From Paralithodes platypus (lineage: Eukaryota; Arthropoda; Malacostraca; Decapoda; Lithodidae): a stretch of DNA of 64,000 nt. Both the position numbers and the translations under genes were made by a program. The DNA is taken from NCBI GenBank assembly GCA_032716605.1, contig CM064480.1, positions 21,043,651 through 21,107,650 of the forward strand. The letters run 5' to 3'. The first letter of the stretch is position 1, and the number at the start of each line of letters is the position of its first letter. This document shows, one piece after another, positions 46,543 to 57,399 of the stretch. The notes under the pieces are model-generated. The model was not told the DNA's origin. It saw nothing but the letters and a program-made list of their open reading frames with translations, and did no database searches.

Positions 46543-47767
46543 AATTTTTTCACGCGCTCCATTGAATGAAGTCGCTTTTGTTGTGCTCCTTTAATTCACC
46601 CTGTTTCGGTTCGTTTCGGCTTATCTGGCCTTCTTTTTTGTTAGACAGATGTTACGTGATCTAGGGTACACGTAAATGGGCTCCTAAGTGTGTATAATGG
46701 AGACGCGTGTGGAAATAGCCTACCGAAGGTACGGGGACGCCTGGCGTTCCTCGTATATGTTTTTCATTCTTTCTCTTTTCATATTCTTTTTTCCTGTTAG
46801 TCTGGGCATAGTTTAGCTTTTAGCTTAATTTAGCCTAGCTCGTTTTCTCATTCAGGAATTGCTATGCCCCTATGAGTTTTAATTTTTTCATAGCCTAGGT
46901 GTACCGTTGGTAAACAATCTGAGATTTCGTTGGTGGCGGTGCTGTTTGTAGAGTTTGTGTCGGCCGCATTATTAGCGTTATTCCCGAGTCCCCCCTTTCG
47001 AGTCCTTCACTGTGTCTCAAGGCCCTGGGCGACAGGTGGTTCGTGATACTCCAGGGGTACCCCACGGGGTCTCCTCCTTCACACCACAGGGTTTTTCGCC
47101 CCTGACACATTCTCTGCTCACGGCTAGGCCACCCTTTTTCTCACCAGTTTCATTTACTGGTTTTTGTTTTCTCTTCCTGTTTCACCTCCATCCTTTCATA
47201 GTCTTTTGCCCATTCCAGGGGTACCCCACGGGGGCCCCTGTTTGTGCGAAACCACCCTCCCTGCCACTTCTCCTCATGGGCTTTGCTCTATCTCTGTGGG
47301 TTGGGTGGTTCCTGGGGGATGTGCCTCCTCTCCCCTGGTGTGTCTTCCTTGCCTCTCCCTTTACCGGTTGAGTCAGGATAAATTCAAGGAAGACACTGCT
47401 CAGCTTGATGGCCATCATTGCTTGGAGTTCATAAGGAGATGACGCATTTTTTGTGGCCTTTTTTGGTATTCCCTAGACGCTCCTCTCGCTTTTTTCGGCG
47501 CCGGACCATCTCGGCCGGTCCCGCAAATTTGCGGGAGCTCGATTCGGTCCTCTGGGACGTTTCGGCTCCCCGCAAATTTGCGGAGATCGCTGGGGGGCCC
47601 GCAAAATTGCGGGAGGGTGGTGTCGGTATGGTTATGCCTCCATTGGCCCGCAAATTTGCGGTAATAGTTGGCTTTCACTATTGACCTTTTTTATGTCATC
47701 TTGTTGCCTGATACTATTTGGTGTGTGCACTTTACTGGTGTTATAGGCCCTGCATGTAAGATGTTGA
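46543..47767 (+). other. DIRS-D leader
   Basis: No ORF is supported. Two CAGGGGTACCCCACGGGG blocks lie at about 47,052 and 47,217, about 165 bp apart. Four palindromes at its end are listed separately. Confidence 0.55.
47521..47661 (+). repeat. Four iterated CCGCAAATTTGCGG palindromes
   Basis: 14-bp palindromes at 47,521, 47,570, 47,599 (one base different) and 47,648. The first-base spacings are 49, 29 and 49. The sequence between them is not repeated, so this is not a simple tandem array. They lie a few hundred bases upstream of gag. Confidence 0.9.
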
Positions 47768-50010
47768 GTGGTGGTTAACACTTTCTCCATCTTTGCTGGT
47801 TCTGCTAGTGCTCTTCCACCTCGCCCGCCCTACTCACCTACCTCTGTGCTCCCGGTTTGGGGTGAGTACGGATCCCTGTTTGCATGTGTGTTCCTGTTTC
47901 CCCATGCTCCTTCCCTGGTTCTTCTTGGACATTCTCTCCACTTACTCCTTCGACGTGCTGATTATGGTGTGTGTTCTTCCAGTGCAGGTAGGCTGCCTTG
48001 CTTTCGCCATGGTTGTAGCTCCCTGTGCTTGGTGAGCCACAAGTCCTGCTTGCGCCACTCGCACTGTGTGTCCTCTACGGCCTACCTCCCTGCTCTGTGT
48101 GGCCCGTGTCTGGCCCTGGTGGATGTGGTGCACCATAGCCCTGGTTCCTCGGCGGCGGCTGTGGCCTCTGCTTCCCTTCCGTCGGTGCAAACGATGGTCT
48201 CCCGCCACATTAGGACTGTGGGCCACCGTTCCCCGGCCTTTGTTGCCGACCGGATCCGCGTCGCCCTGGGTATCCCTGACCCGACTGAAGGCCGTTCACC
48301 TGGCCCTCTCCCTGCTCGGGCCCTCTCCCCTGGGTCCCCCGCAGCCGGTCGTCACATCGTCGGGGGGTTCCCCGGCTCCGTCCACGCTCTCGCTCGCCTC
48401 GTGTTTCGTCCTCTACTGCCCCTCGTTGTCCTCCTGATCGCCTTGACGACGCCCATCGCCCTCATCATGGTTCTCGCCCTGAGGCCGGGGTTAGCGGCTC
48501 TGCCCCTGTGCGCCCTCCCCTGGCCTCTACGGATAGGGGCTCTACTCCCTTCCACCCGCTTCCCCAGCCCAGACGACTTCCTCTTACGTTGTCCTCTCCG
48601 CGCGCGGTTGTTCATGCTGTAGCTGGCCCTCTCCTCCCTCCTCCTACACTGCCCAAGAGGGTCCACCTGGATGTTGTTGCTTCTACTTCACCTGCTTCAG
48701 TGCCTATTCTTCCTTCACGGTCTAGTCCCACGGTGGAGGTCCCTCCCTCCTCCGCCTCGGTGTCGGGCCGCCCTGTTATCTCAGCCCCGGGGATCCTTGC
48801 TCTGTTTCCCCCCGCGGCTCCTCCTGGCCTCCTTTCACCCGGCCAGCCTTCCCACTCCTGTCGTCCTGCTCCTCCTCATTCTTCTCTTCCTGACCTTCAC
48901 TTACCGTCTCGCCAGGGGGGTACCCCTCCTCTTGCCTCGGTGGGGTTTAGCGAGGTTTCGGGGTCCCCTTTCTCAGGAGCTGACGTGTCGCTGGAAGAGG
49001 GGGAATGGTGCTGTTTCCCCCTCGGCCGTTCGTGATCGGGGACGAGTCCCTCACCGGCGACACAACCGTCATCGCTCGCCTTCCTTGGGCCGCGACGCTG
49101 CTGGTTCGTGTCGTGGGTCTCGCTCACGCTCGCCCCTGCGGGCCGACCAATCTTTGGGGGGGTCGCCTCTCTCGGATCGATTGTCGGCTATGCAGGGCTG
49201 GGTTGTGTCACGCATCGACGGGCGCTTGGGGTCGATGCAAGACTCGCTCTTCTCGCGCTTCTTGGCGGTGACACACCCTCAGCGCCTCACCCTACCTACC
49301 CCTGCTACGGTCCCCCTCCCTTCTGCAGGCCTATGCTCTGGTCAGCCTTCGGCCGCCCTGACATCCTTCCGGCTGTTCAGTCCCTGGCTGTGTTGACGGG
49401 TCTGTCCTCCTATGGGACAGGTTTGTGCGACGCCGGTACGCCTGGCTTAGCCATCCTGCTCGGTCTCCCTCTCCCATTGGAGGCCTGGTTTGCTGAGGCC
49501 TTCGACTTCACCGACCGATCCGTCGACGGCTCTCCTTCCGTCCCTCCCCCGGAGTCATCACTGCTTTTGCCTCCTCTTGTGTCTGTCGGCGGGTTGGACG
49601 GCGCGTTCTGGTCCTGGATAAGCGCGCCCGTTCTTGAACTTTGTTCTATTGCTACCCCGTTCTTCTCTCACCCGGATCAGCCCTCTGTCGCCAAGGATTT
49701 TCCCTTGCGACAGAGGGTGACAGACTTATTGTCATGTCTTTAGGTTCCCTCCGGACGTCTGTTCACCACCTGCGGCTTATCAAGGCGTCTGCGCCAGGCG
49801 ATCTTCGCGATGGTTTGGACCGCGTTTCAGCGGATCCACCTTCGGCTCGCGGTGTCTTTGGTTCCCGAGCTGAAGGCGGTTTTGTGCGCGGCAACTCGGC
49901 AACGCCCGACGGTACGGTCCTCGTTATGCCGGTCGGCCCCCTTGGATATTCGTCAGGGTTTGTTGTACTCTGCGCTATATACGTCGTTTTTTTTTTAGCA
50001 GGATGCTTGG
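47768..50010 (+). pseudogene. DIRS-D gag, several frameshifts
   Basis: The N-terminal Cys/His cluster (CFRHGCSSLC, HKSCLRHSHC, ALCGPC) lies at about 47,990-48,115. A Ser/Pro-rich and basic middle follows (RSPSLGRDAAGSCRGSRSRS at 49,090-49,135). The conserved domain has PLPLEAWFAEAFDF, FWSWISAPVLEL, QPSVAKDFPLRQR and VHHLRLIKA. Parts lie in at least three frames. The order agrees with the DIRS-C gag. Confidence 0.75.
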
Positions 50011-50639
50011 GCATGCTACGCTTCTCTGTCGGCGGCCCCTGCTTCCGACACGCGACGACGCGCTGTGTCGTTGCGGACCCTGCTTACGACACGCACCGAC
50101 GCGCTGTGTCGCACGGCGGGGTCTTCTCAGTCCCGTCCTTCTGCCTGTCCTCTTTGGGGTCCTGCTGCAAGTGCTGCCATCTTGCACGGGCGCAGGACTG
50201 GGACGTTGCAGGCAAGTGCGTCGGTTCCGCCTCGCACTTCTGTTCTTGCCCCCTTTCATCCCCGCCGTGTCGGGGCTGGCCGGCCTCCCACTTCCGGCCG
50301 CCCTTCGACGGCCAGGGGTTGGGGTGGCCCGCCCTTTTCGATGAGGTTGGGGGGGGGTAGAGGTCAACGTGGCGCTCATGCCCGCACGGACCGTACCGGG
50401 GGTACCTCCACGTCAACACAATGTGTAGGTTCTCTGGGTCGGCCTCCTTGTTCTCCTTCTCGCCTGGCCGACCGGGTCGCTCCCCTCCTCTCGGGTGCTC
50501 CCTCGGGTTGTTTTCGCCCTTGCGCCCTTCGGTGGCCGCGAGGGACGTTGAGGGCGGCGGGTTGCGCAGAGGGGTCTCACCTGGAGGTGGACGTCCAGAC
50601 CCCTTCTCTGCTCTTGTCACCGATGCCGGCCCATCTCTT

Positions 50640-52380
50640 CAGGGGTGGCCCACGTGTTCACTTCCATGCCCGAGCTGGGTAGCGTCGAGGGAGTTGACCG
50701 CCGGTCACCCGGTTTTCCTCTCCCGTGTCTTTCTGGTACCGTAGACGAACTGCGACACGATGCGACCGGTGGTGGATCTGTCGGCCCTCAACGGGCACAT
50801 CGTGCACACACGGTTTCGGATGCTGCCGGTACCCCTGGTACGCCTGGCCCTGCGCCCTCTGTCGTGGGTAGTGTCGCTGGCCCTCCAGGATGCGTCTTGG
50901 CTAGTTCCTCTCCATCCTCGCTTCCAGCGATTCTTGGTCGTTCGGACTTCCGATCGTGTGTTCCTGTTCGACGGCCTTCCCTTCGGTCTCCAAATCGCGC
51001 CGCGGATCTTCTCCGCACTGGTGGGGCAGGCTCTGGGTCCACTCCTCAGGAGCGGGCTCCAGATCCTGTTTTCCTTGGCCGATTGGTTGGTAGTTTCCGA
51101 AGCCCTAGGATTGTGCGTAGGCGACGCCCTCACAGTCGTTCGCCAGGTCGCACGGTTAGGGTTCCCCTTCGATGTTCCCAAGTCACGCTTGACCCCGTCG
51201 CGTGTCGTGCCATGGGTCGGTCTCGCATGGGTTTTGTCCGGCGCTACGGTGACCCGGGGTCTGCCGGCCGCGGTGCACCTTCGGTGGAAGGTCTTCGCCG
51301 TGTTGCACTCGGTCTCCCTCCCGGGGTGGCTCTGGGACTCGTTCGTGGGTTCGCTGCATTGGGCCGCTCTGCCCCTTCCCTTAGGAGCCTCTGGCTACGC
51401 CGCCTCCTCCTCATGGGCACCGCGGTGTTTCCGTTGCCCCTATGGATCGGCTCCTGCCGCTCCCGCGTACCGTTCGCAGACGCTTCGGTCGCTGGGTTGC
51501 TCGGGGCGCTCTCTCTGCGGCTGTGCCCTGGTCCGCCCCCCCGCCGACGGTCTGGGTAGACACAGATACGTCGAGCGAGGTTGGGTGAGGTTCCCGATCG
51601 AACCTGGGACGTCCACTTTCCGGCAGATGGGTGGGTCTCCCTCCACTTACCCGTCTATGCCCTCGGACTGTTGGTTCCTTTGTTCTTCCTGCGGGACCAC
51701 GTGCTGGCCCTTCGGGGTAAGTCAGTGGCCTTCGGGTTGGACATTCAGACAAGCTGTCCACTGTTTCCTAATGTGGGGGTCCTCCAGGTCGTTGACTCTA
51801 TTGGGGGTCTCGGTGGAGTTGTTCTTCCTCGCGGACCGGCACCCCTTCTCCTTGCATGCCTCCTCCCTGCCCGGGCCTGCCACCCTGTGGGCGGCCGCCC
51901 TGTTGAGAGGGCAGGGCGTTCTTGTAGAATGGGCGATGCAACGGACTGTGTTCGCCGACCTCGCGGCTTCCTGAGGTGTTCCGGAGGTCGCCTTGTTCGC
52001 ATCGGGGGTGCCGCGCCAGTTGCCTCTGGACCTCTCCCTCCGGCCTCGCGCTCCGGGAGGGGGTCCGGGCGCTTTCATGGTAGCCTGGTACAGGTGGCGG
52101 TCGATATACATCTTTCCGCCACCAGACGCGCTGTTGATGTGCCCAGTCCTCGCGAGGCTGCGGCTGTACCGCGGCTGCGTCTGGCTCCTCGCGCCTCTGT
52201 GACCGGCACGGGCTTGGTACGCCCGGTTGCCGCGGTGGTGCCCGAGTCCGGTCCCTCTACCTGTCTCCGGCTTCCACTTGAGCTAGGTTGGGGACCTGCG
52301 GACCTCGTTGGCCTTCGCATCGTGCTTGTTCATGAGGCACGGTGGCTCCCGGTCCCCGGCCGGGCCCTGACTGACTTCCT
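50640..52380 (+). pseudogene. DIRS-D RT-RNase H-MT ORF, active sites changed
   Basis: RT text (MRPVVDLSALNGHIVHTRFR, LPFGLQIAPRIFSALV, HSVSLPGWLWDSFVGSLHW) is open from 50,760 to about 51,560. Motif A reads VSLALQDAS (LDLKDAY in DIRS-C) and the YxDD box reads FSLADW, so the first aspartate of each motif is Ala. RNase H begins VWVDTDTSSEVG and then meets a stop. The methyltransferase-like tail survives in pieces (PPPDALLMCPVLARLRLYRG, PSPVPLPVSGFH). It is not expected to polymerise DNA. Confidence 0.8.
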
Positions 52381-52443
52381 GCAGTGTTCCTGGCCGTCTT
52401 CTCCTTGGGGGACTTACGGGTCCCGCTGGAGGTCTTTTCCTAG

Positions 52444-53448
52444 GTGGCTACAGGACACTCGCCTGCCAGTTGGCTCTCCTTCCCTCGTCCTACGCTCCTT
52501 GTTTCCCTCTTCCGTACACGTCGCTTTCAAGTCGACGCTATACGTACCCACTTGTCTGCCGTCCGGGGGGTCTTTGGGTCCGTCGCTGGGCTGGTCGTTC
52601 CGCCGCAGGGGCTGGATTCCTTCCTGCCGGCTGCCTTCCGGGATCGACCGCCTCCGCGCCAGGTCCCTGCACAGTGGGATCTGGGGCGGGCTCTGGTCCT
52701 TCTGGCTTCACCCACGTATACAAGGGCCGCTACACCGGTTCCGTTGCTCGGGCGTCCACTCTTCCTTGTCGCTCTGGCCACTGGGGATCGGGTGTCTGCA
52801 CTAGCGGCATTGTCACAGCCCCGGGACTGCGTGCGATTCTCCCCGTCCTTGCATGGCGTCTCGTTCGCCTCCTCCCCTCCTTTTGTTACCACGCATGGGA
52901 GGGAGGCCCCCGTTTTCCAGCCTTTCGCCGTCCAGGCTTTACGGCGTGGGCATCCTCGCCATGTGTTGTGCCCGGTGTCAGCCTTGCACTCCTCTGTTGC
53001 GTCTGTGGCGCCGCCTTCAGGTACTGCTGTGTGGGTGTCTCCTCGGACAGGTGGGAGGCTCTCGCAGGTGCGGATGGGCAGCCACGTTTGTCGGACCGTT
53101 CGTGCCCGTCACACTGTTTGTAGGGGTTCTGCGCACGGTGTCAGATCCTTTGCTGCCTCCTTCCGGTTCCTGCCACGTCGATCCTTACCTGCCATTGCCT
53201 CAGCGGTTTTGTGGTCTTCTATCAATTCCTTCATCTCCTCCTACCTCTCCGTGTCCAGTGTTCGACCCCCTCGGCCGGTGATTGCTCTCGGGGGTCGTGT
53301 TTCCTGGTGCTCTGGTGAAGATCCCTGGTCTTCCCCCCTTGTCCCTCGTTCTTTTCCTTTGTTTTATTTGACAAAGGGGGGGGGGGGGGTGTACGGGTTT
53401 GCAACACTGGATTGCAAGTTTGGGATTATGTATTGTTCCAGTACATAA
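52444..53448 (+). CDS. DIRS-D tyrosine recombinase (ORF3), open reading frame
   Basis: This is a site-specific recombinase of the DIRS type that would insert the circular DNA copy. One frame of 334 codons holds the whole C-terminal catalytic part: core-binding helices (IRTHLSAVRGVFGSVAGLVV), first Arg box ALATGDRVSALAALS, second box AHGVRSFAA (HxxR), LWSSIN and the nucleophile region SSYLSVS at about 53,236. The N-terminal start of the domain (RIVLVHEARWLPVPG) lies upstream in another frame from about 52,310, so one frameshift near 52,440 is likely. The frame reads through the G tract (TKGGGGVYG) before its stop. It is the best-kept YR here. Confidence 0.8.
   Translation: MATGHSPASWLSFPRPTLLVSLFRTRRFQVDAIRTHLSAVRGVFGSVAGLVVPPQGLDSFLPAAFRDRPPPRQVPAQWDLGRALVLLASPTYTRAATPVPLLGRPLFLVALATGDRVSALAALSQPRDCVRFSPSLHGVSFASSPPFVTTHGREAPVFQPFAVQALRRGHPRHVLCPVSALHSSVASVAPPSGTAVWVSPRTGGRLSQVRMGSHVCRTVRARHTVCRGSAHGVRSFAASFRFLPRRSLPAIASAVLWSSINSFISSYLSVSSVRPPRPVIALGGRVSWCSGEDPWSSPLVPRSFPLFYLTKGGGGVYGFATLDCKFGIMYCSST
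53376..53389 (+). promoter_or_regulatory. G tract in the YR 3' end
   Basis: Fourteen G, about 140 bp after the YR Tyr codon. Here it lies inside the open frame as four Gly codons and more. The placement matches the other DIRS copies. Confidence 0.6.
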
Positions 53449-53743
53449 GTGTTTTTGCCACATTGAAAATTGTGTTTTGTTCTTGTGTTCAGTGTTTTTG
53501 TTGGTTTTGGAAGAAAAGGGATTTTGGGTACAGTACCTTTTTGGTTTAAGACAAGTCTATGTTTTTGCATTACTATGAATGACGGGCATGTGTTAAAACT
53601 GTTCTTTTTAGCTACTCCTCAGTTTTTCACTCTTTTATTAAACTCTCTTGTTTAAATTGTGTCTTTGTCATTCATAATTTTGTTTTATGCATTGGTTTTT
53701 TTTGGTAGGTTGGGCTTGGATGTCCTCCTCCTATTTGTTATGC

Positions 53744-53855
53744 AGCCTTGACGTTGGATTTGCCAAGACTACTAACAAATTGGGAGGTTTGACGTACCTC
53801 CCAACCTACCAAATAGGAAAACCTACTATTTGGTAGTAGTCTTGGAAAATCCAAC
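53744..53855 (+). repeat. DIRS-D internal complementary region
   Basis: Reverse complement of left end (TGTTAGTAGTCTTGGC) joined to reverse complement of the right extension, meeting at CAAATTGGGAGG. Confidence 0.93.
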
Positions 53856-53921
53856 GTACATAATACCCTCCCTCACGCCGGACCCCTGCCCATCCGCGTT
53901 CTTCTGCTGACGTGAGATGTG

Positions 53922-54267
53922 ATGACAAGAGAGGGTCGCTCATGCGCACGTTCGACAGGGATCTGCACATGACGGAACACGGGATGGGCCTTAAGCGGTA
54001 ACTAAGGTAAACCCCTTTTTCTTCTCTTCTATGCTTTTTTCACCTTCGGTGGTAGTTTTGGTTAATGTACGTCTCCTAGAGCAAGATAAGGAGTAGACTC
54101 TAGACGTTTTCTTTTTAACCGCGGTTGGAATGACGACATAGCAGTCAAAATAGACAAGTCGTCATTGCAATTAGGTTAATAGCCTTGACGTTGGATTTTC
54201 CAAGACTACTACCAAATAGTAGGTTTTCCTATTTGGTAGGTTGGGAGGTACGTCAAACCTCCCAATT
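53922..54267 (+). repeat. DIRS-D right ITR with extension
   Basis: Matches the left ITR inverted and carries the extension with CCAAATAG/CTATTTGG and GGGAGGT/ACCTCCC hairpins. The extension is nearly identical to the fragment at 5,660-5,714. Confidence 0.93.
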
Positions 54268-54546
54268 ACTGACTCTGGTACCGAATAGGCTAACTTTCGT
54301 TTTTAGCCTAGCCTAGAAGGGGGGCGTTTTGGTTTACGACTCTGCGGCCTCCTCAATCTGGCATAATCTGCCCCTGTATTGTTGGGCGGCCCCAGTGCTC
54401 TGTCTACCTGACGTTTCGGTCCCTTGTTGCTTACCCTCATCAAGGGTACAGTAACGTGGCTCCATGTAATTTCATATATTACTGACTCTGGTACCGAATA
54501 GGCTAACTTCTGTTTTTTTGCCTAGCCTATTCAAATTCTTTATTAA

Positions 54547-55026
54547 CCCTCCAGCCCCGGCTATGTATTATATATATATTCCTCGAAACCCGGGTGTTTT
54601 GGCCGAAAAACGTCTAGGCTAGGCTACCGTATATTCGTTAATCAGACTGCTTCCCGCATTCCCGCGCATCCCCAAGCGTAGCTGTGTTATTTACCTGTAG
54701 AATGGCATTAAGTAGAGCTCTCTAAGTCAACTGGTTGAGCTGTGATGATGATTTCATTGGAGATAACTTTATGGCCAAAACAGCCACTTTACACCACTTT
54801 TCGATACTTAACAACAACATACAGGCACACACGAACAAGCGACGCTCTCCTTCTTGTGGCCGGAGATGCGGGGCGTCGGTCCAGCCGGCTGTTGTTTACA
54901 TGCGTCGGACCGACGCCTCGCACACGAAGCTCACAGGCTTTCAACCACTGGGCGTTCAAGAGGCCTTCCGGGTACCTGTTATATGCTTTTTTATGGGCGT
55001 TCAAGAGCCCTTCCGTGGTGAGAGGG
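54547..55026. mobile_element. piggyBac-like MITE pB1, copy 3
   Basis: About 480 bp between TTAA at 54,543 and 55,027, starting CCCTCCAGCCCCGG and ending with GTGAGAGGG. The interior matches the copy at 30,367-31,457 inverted and the copy at 19,424. It sits at the end of the B2 satellite array. Confidence 0.82.
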
Positions 55027-55030
55027 TTAA

Positions 55031-57300
55031 AAGGATACATTCCCACAAAAGGTTACAGTCCCACAAAACCGCGAACGTATCCCGTTCTGATGAGTTTTTG
55101 TCTGACAGTTTTTGTTCTGTCTACTGCCACTCTTACGGTCGTGCTTTGATTACCCACAGGCTCTCCCGCGCCTGATGTGACTTGAGGAGGGTTACCTTTG
55201 GGCCCCTCCGCTTTTGGAAGGGACTTTTATTTTACTGGCCTTCCACCTTCATGGGTGCCGCAGACCTCTCACGACACGTACCGATGGGTTTCCGCCCTGG
55301 GTCGGGTACTCCCCGCTCTAGGTCGGACCTTTCATTTACGGTCCCATGGTCTCACTGGGCCCCTCCGCTCTATGTCAGAGGTCTGTTTTCACACTGAGTG
55401 ATACCCACAGACGCTCCCACGTCTGCTGTGACTTGCCAGGCTACCTTTCCAGGGTCCTCGGCTTAAGGTGGGGCCCCTCTGGGCCTCTCCTCTCTCGGAC
55501 GGGACTTTTCACTCACGCACTCATGACGTCTCATACCACTTCCCGCGCCAGAACGTACGGGTCCGTATACGACTCCTCCGCCCTGGGACGATCCCAACCG
55601 CCTTGGAACACGGACGTTCCCGCTCGATGTCGGTACTTTTCCGCTTTCGACCGGACGTTGCCGTTTACAGTCACGCTACTCTTGACTCAGTTTAGGCTTA
55701 GACTGGTAGTCCTGCACTTCCATTAAGTCGTATTTTTATGCTCTTCTCCTTGTTTCCCTGACTGTGCTTTCTGTCCTACAGGACCTCTTCACTGGTACCG
55801 GCCTTGGGGTATTAGTCTCCATTATATTTTGGGGTGGGGTTTCCTTCAGTTCTTCAGAGGGTTGAGCCTACCCCTTGGTTTTTTCTGCCCTGGGGTTTGG
55901 GGCTCTTTGGAATGTTGCTGGTTCACCTATGGACTGCCTGATCCTCCTTTTGGAGAGTTCTCTTCGGCTTTAACTTCCAGGGGAACATGGGGGGGGGGGG
56001 GGGCACTCTCTTTCATTGGAAGGGACTCCTGTCTCCAGGCCTAGTGAGAGCTTTTAGGCTACTCCCTGACCTGGTGCCTGTAGCCTATTCTGGGATCTCT
56101 GATCTTTATTTTGTGCATGACCTCATGACTGATACTCCTGCCTGGCCTCCCGTTTAAGGGGCACTCTTTGGCCTTCACCTTCTTCAGGATTCATCGACTT
56201 TCAGTGGTTTTTTCATGGTGCTTCCGAATAGGCTTTATTCTTGTTACTGTCAATGACATACATGCATGCCTTACCATGGCCTACACGGGGTCTTCACAGG
56301 TTTTTTTCTTCTGGTTCCAGTGTAGTATGTCTACTTCACTCTGCTCTCGCCACGGGAGTCCTCACCGGGTGGTAAGTTCCAACCATCCTCCATTCGTCCT
56401 CCATCCTACATTCCGCTCCAGAGCGGATTTCCGCCCCCGAGCGGAGCGGACCATTCTGGTCCACTCCTCTCTGGATCGGTGCTAGGGTGCTTTGCTTTGC
56501 CTCTGTATAGGGACTCAGTTGCAGTAGTTCGCGGACTTCTCCTTTTTATCATATCCTCTTCAATTATAAGGCTTTTCATGCCTTCCTTCTGGGGACTTGC
56601 ACTTGCTGGTTCTCCTGGTCACTCCCTGACACTCCGCATGGGGGGTCCCTCTTCACCCCTCACCACACACAAGGGGGGGGGGGGGGGAATACTCACTTTC
56701 ATGAAAGGTGCTCCATTTGCAAGGTGTAGTGACCACTTTTGTGCGCCTTTCTGCCCTTGTGCCTGCTCTTTTTCAGGAGTTTCTTCAGGTTTTTTGGTGC
56801 ATCCTACCATGCATTATACTCCTGTATAGCCCTCATTTCGTAGGGCCCCCCTTTTTCGTCCTTCCCTTCCTCAACAGGGGAAAGGGGTACTCTCCTATCG
56901 AGGATTCAAGGGTTTTTACCAATATTGTGCTTGCACACATTTCCTGTGCTTCATACATGGGACATCAGTATCTTTTCCTTTCCAATTGCAATGTGGATGT
57001 CACTTCCTCCTTGCGCACGCCATAGGTGTGCACGTCAGATGTCTATAAGGAGCCAGATCGCCTTTCCTCCAAGTGCCTCGTTCGGGCGTCCTTGCTGTTT
57101 CCGAGGACTCCGAAACGGAGGTGGGTCGTCGCTCTCCTTCACCATCCCGCCGACGATCTCCGACTCCTCTGTCCGGTTCAGGCCATCCATGTGGCTCCCC
57201 CCAAGGCTCAGGAGGGCACCGCTGACCGGTTTGCCTCCATCCGCACCATGCTTATGAACATGGCGGTATTCTTGGGACGTTCTACTACCGTCCCTCCTAT
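55031..57300 (+). other. DIRS-B2 leader, second part
   Basis: Matches 12,240-14,900 of DIRS-B1 with the solo-LTR-like insertion absent. Contains CCGCTCTAGGTCGG-type imperfect palindromes, a TCCGCTCCAGAGCGGA hairpin near 56,410, and G runs near 55,990 and 56,675. A gag-like extra segment occurs at 57,040-57,260 (HPADDLRLL, DRFASIRTML), which B1 lacks at this place. No intact gene. Confidence 0.6.
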
Positions 57301-57399
57301 ATTACCTGTGGTAACTCTTTGTGGCCCACCTGCCTTCTTCCCCTGCTCTACCTGGGGCACTTCATACATGGGCCATCGATATATTTTTCCTTTCCGATT

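Larger units (their letters stand above)
46244..54267 (+). mobile_element. DIRS-D, full-length DIRS retrotransposon
   Basis: About 8.0 kb from ATT-TGTTAGTAGTC to CCTCCCA-ATT, inserted in a satellite unit of the DIRS-B2 leader. Its flanks join to rebuild the unit with one ATT. ITRs of about 299 bp, leader, gag, RT-RH-MT, YR, G tract, ICR and right extension are all present. It is GC-rich and A-poor on the sense strand. Gag and RT are broken, but the YR is open. Confidence 0.92.

Noticed and set aside
47521..47661. Short spaced palindromes that could suggest a CRISPR array
   Set aside because: Only four units of 14 bp with irregular 15-35 bp gaps, in a eukaryotic retrotransposon leader; no cas genes and no regular spacers.
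54742..55149. ORF starting MMMISLEITLW, with a similar ORF near 30,627-31,262 on the other strand
   Set aside because: The two agree only because they are copies of the same MITE. The third copy does not keep the frame, and no domain is recognisable.
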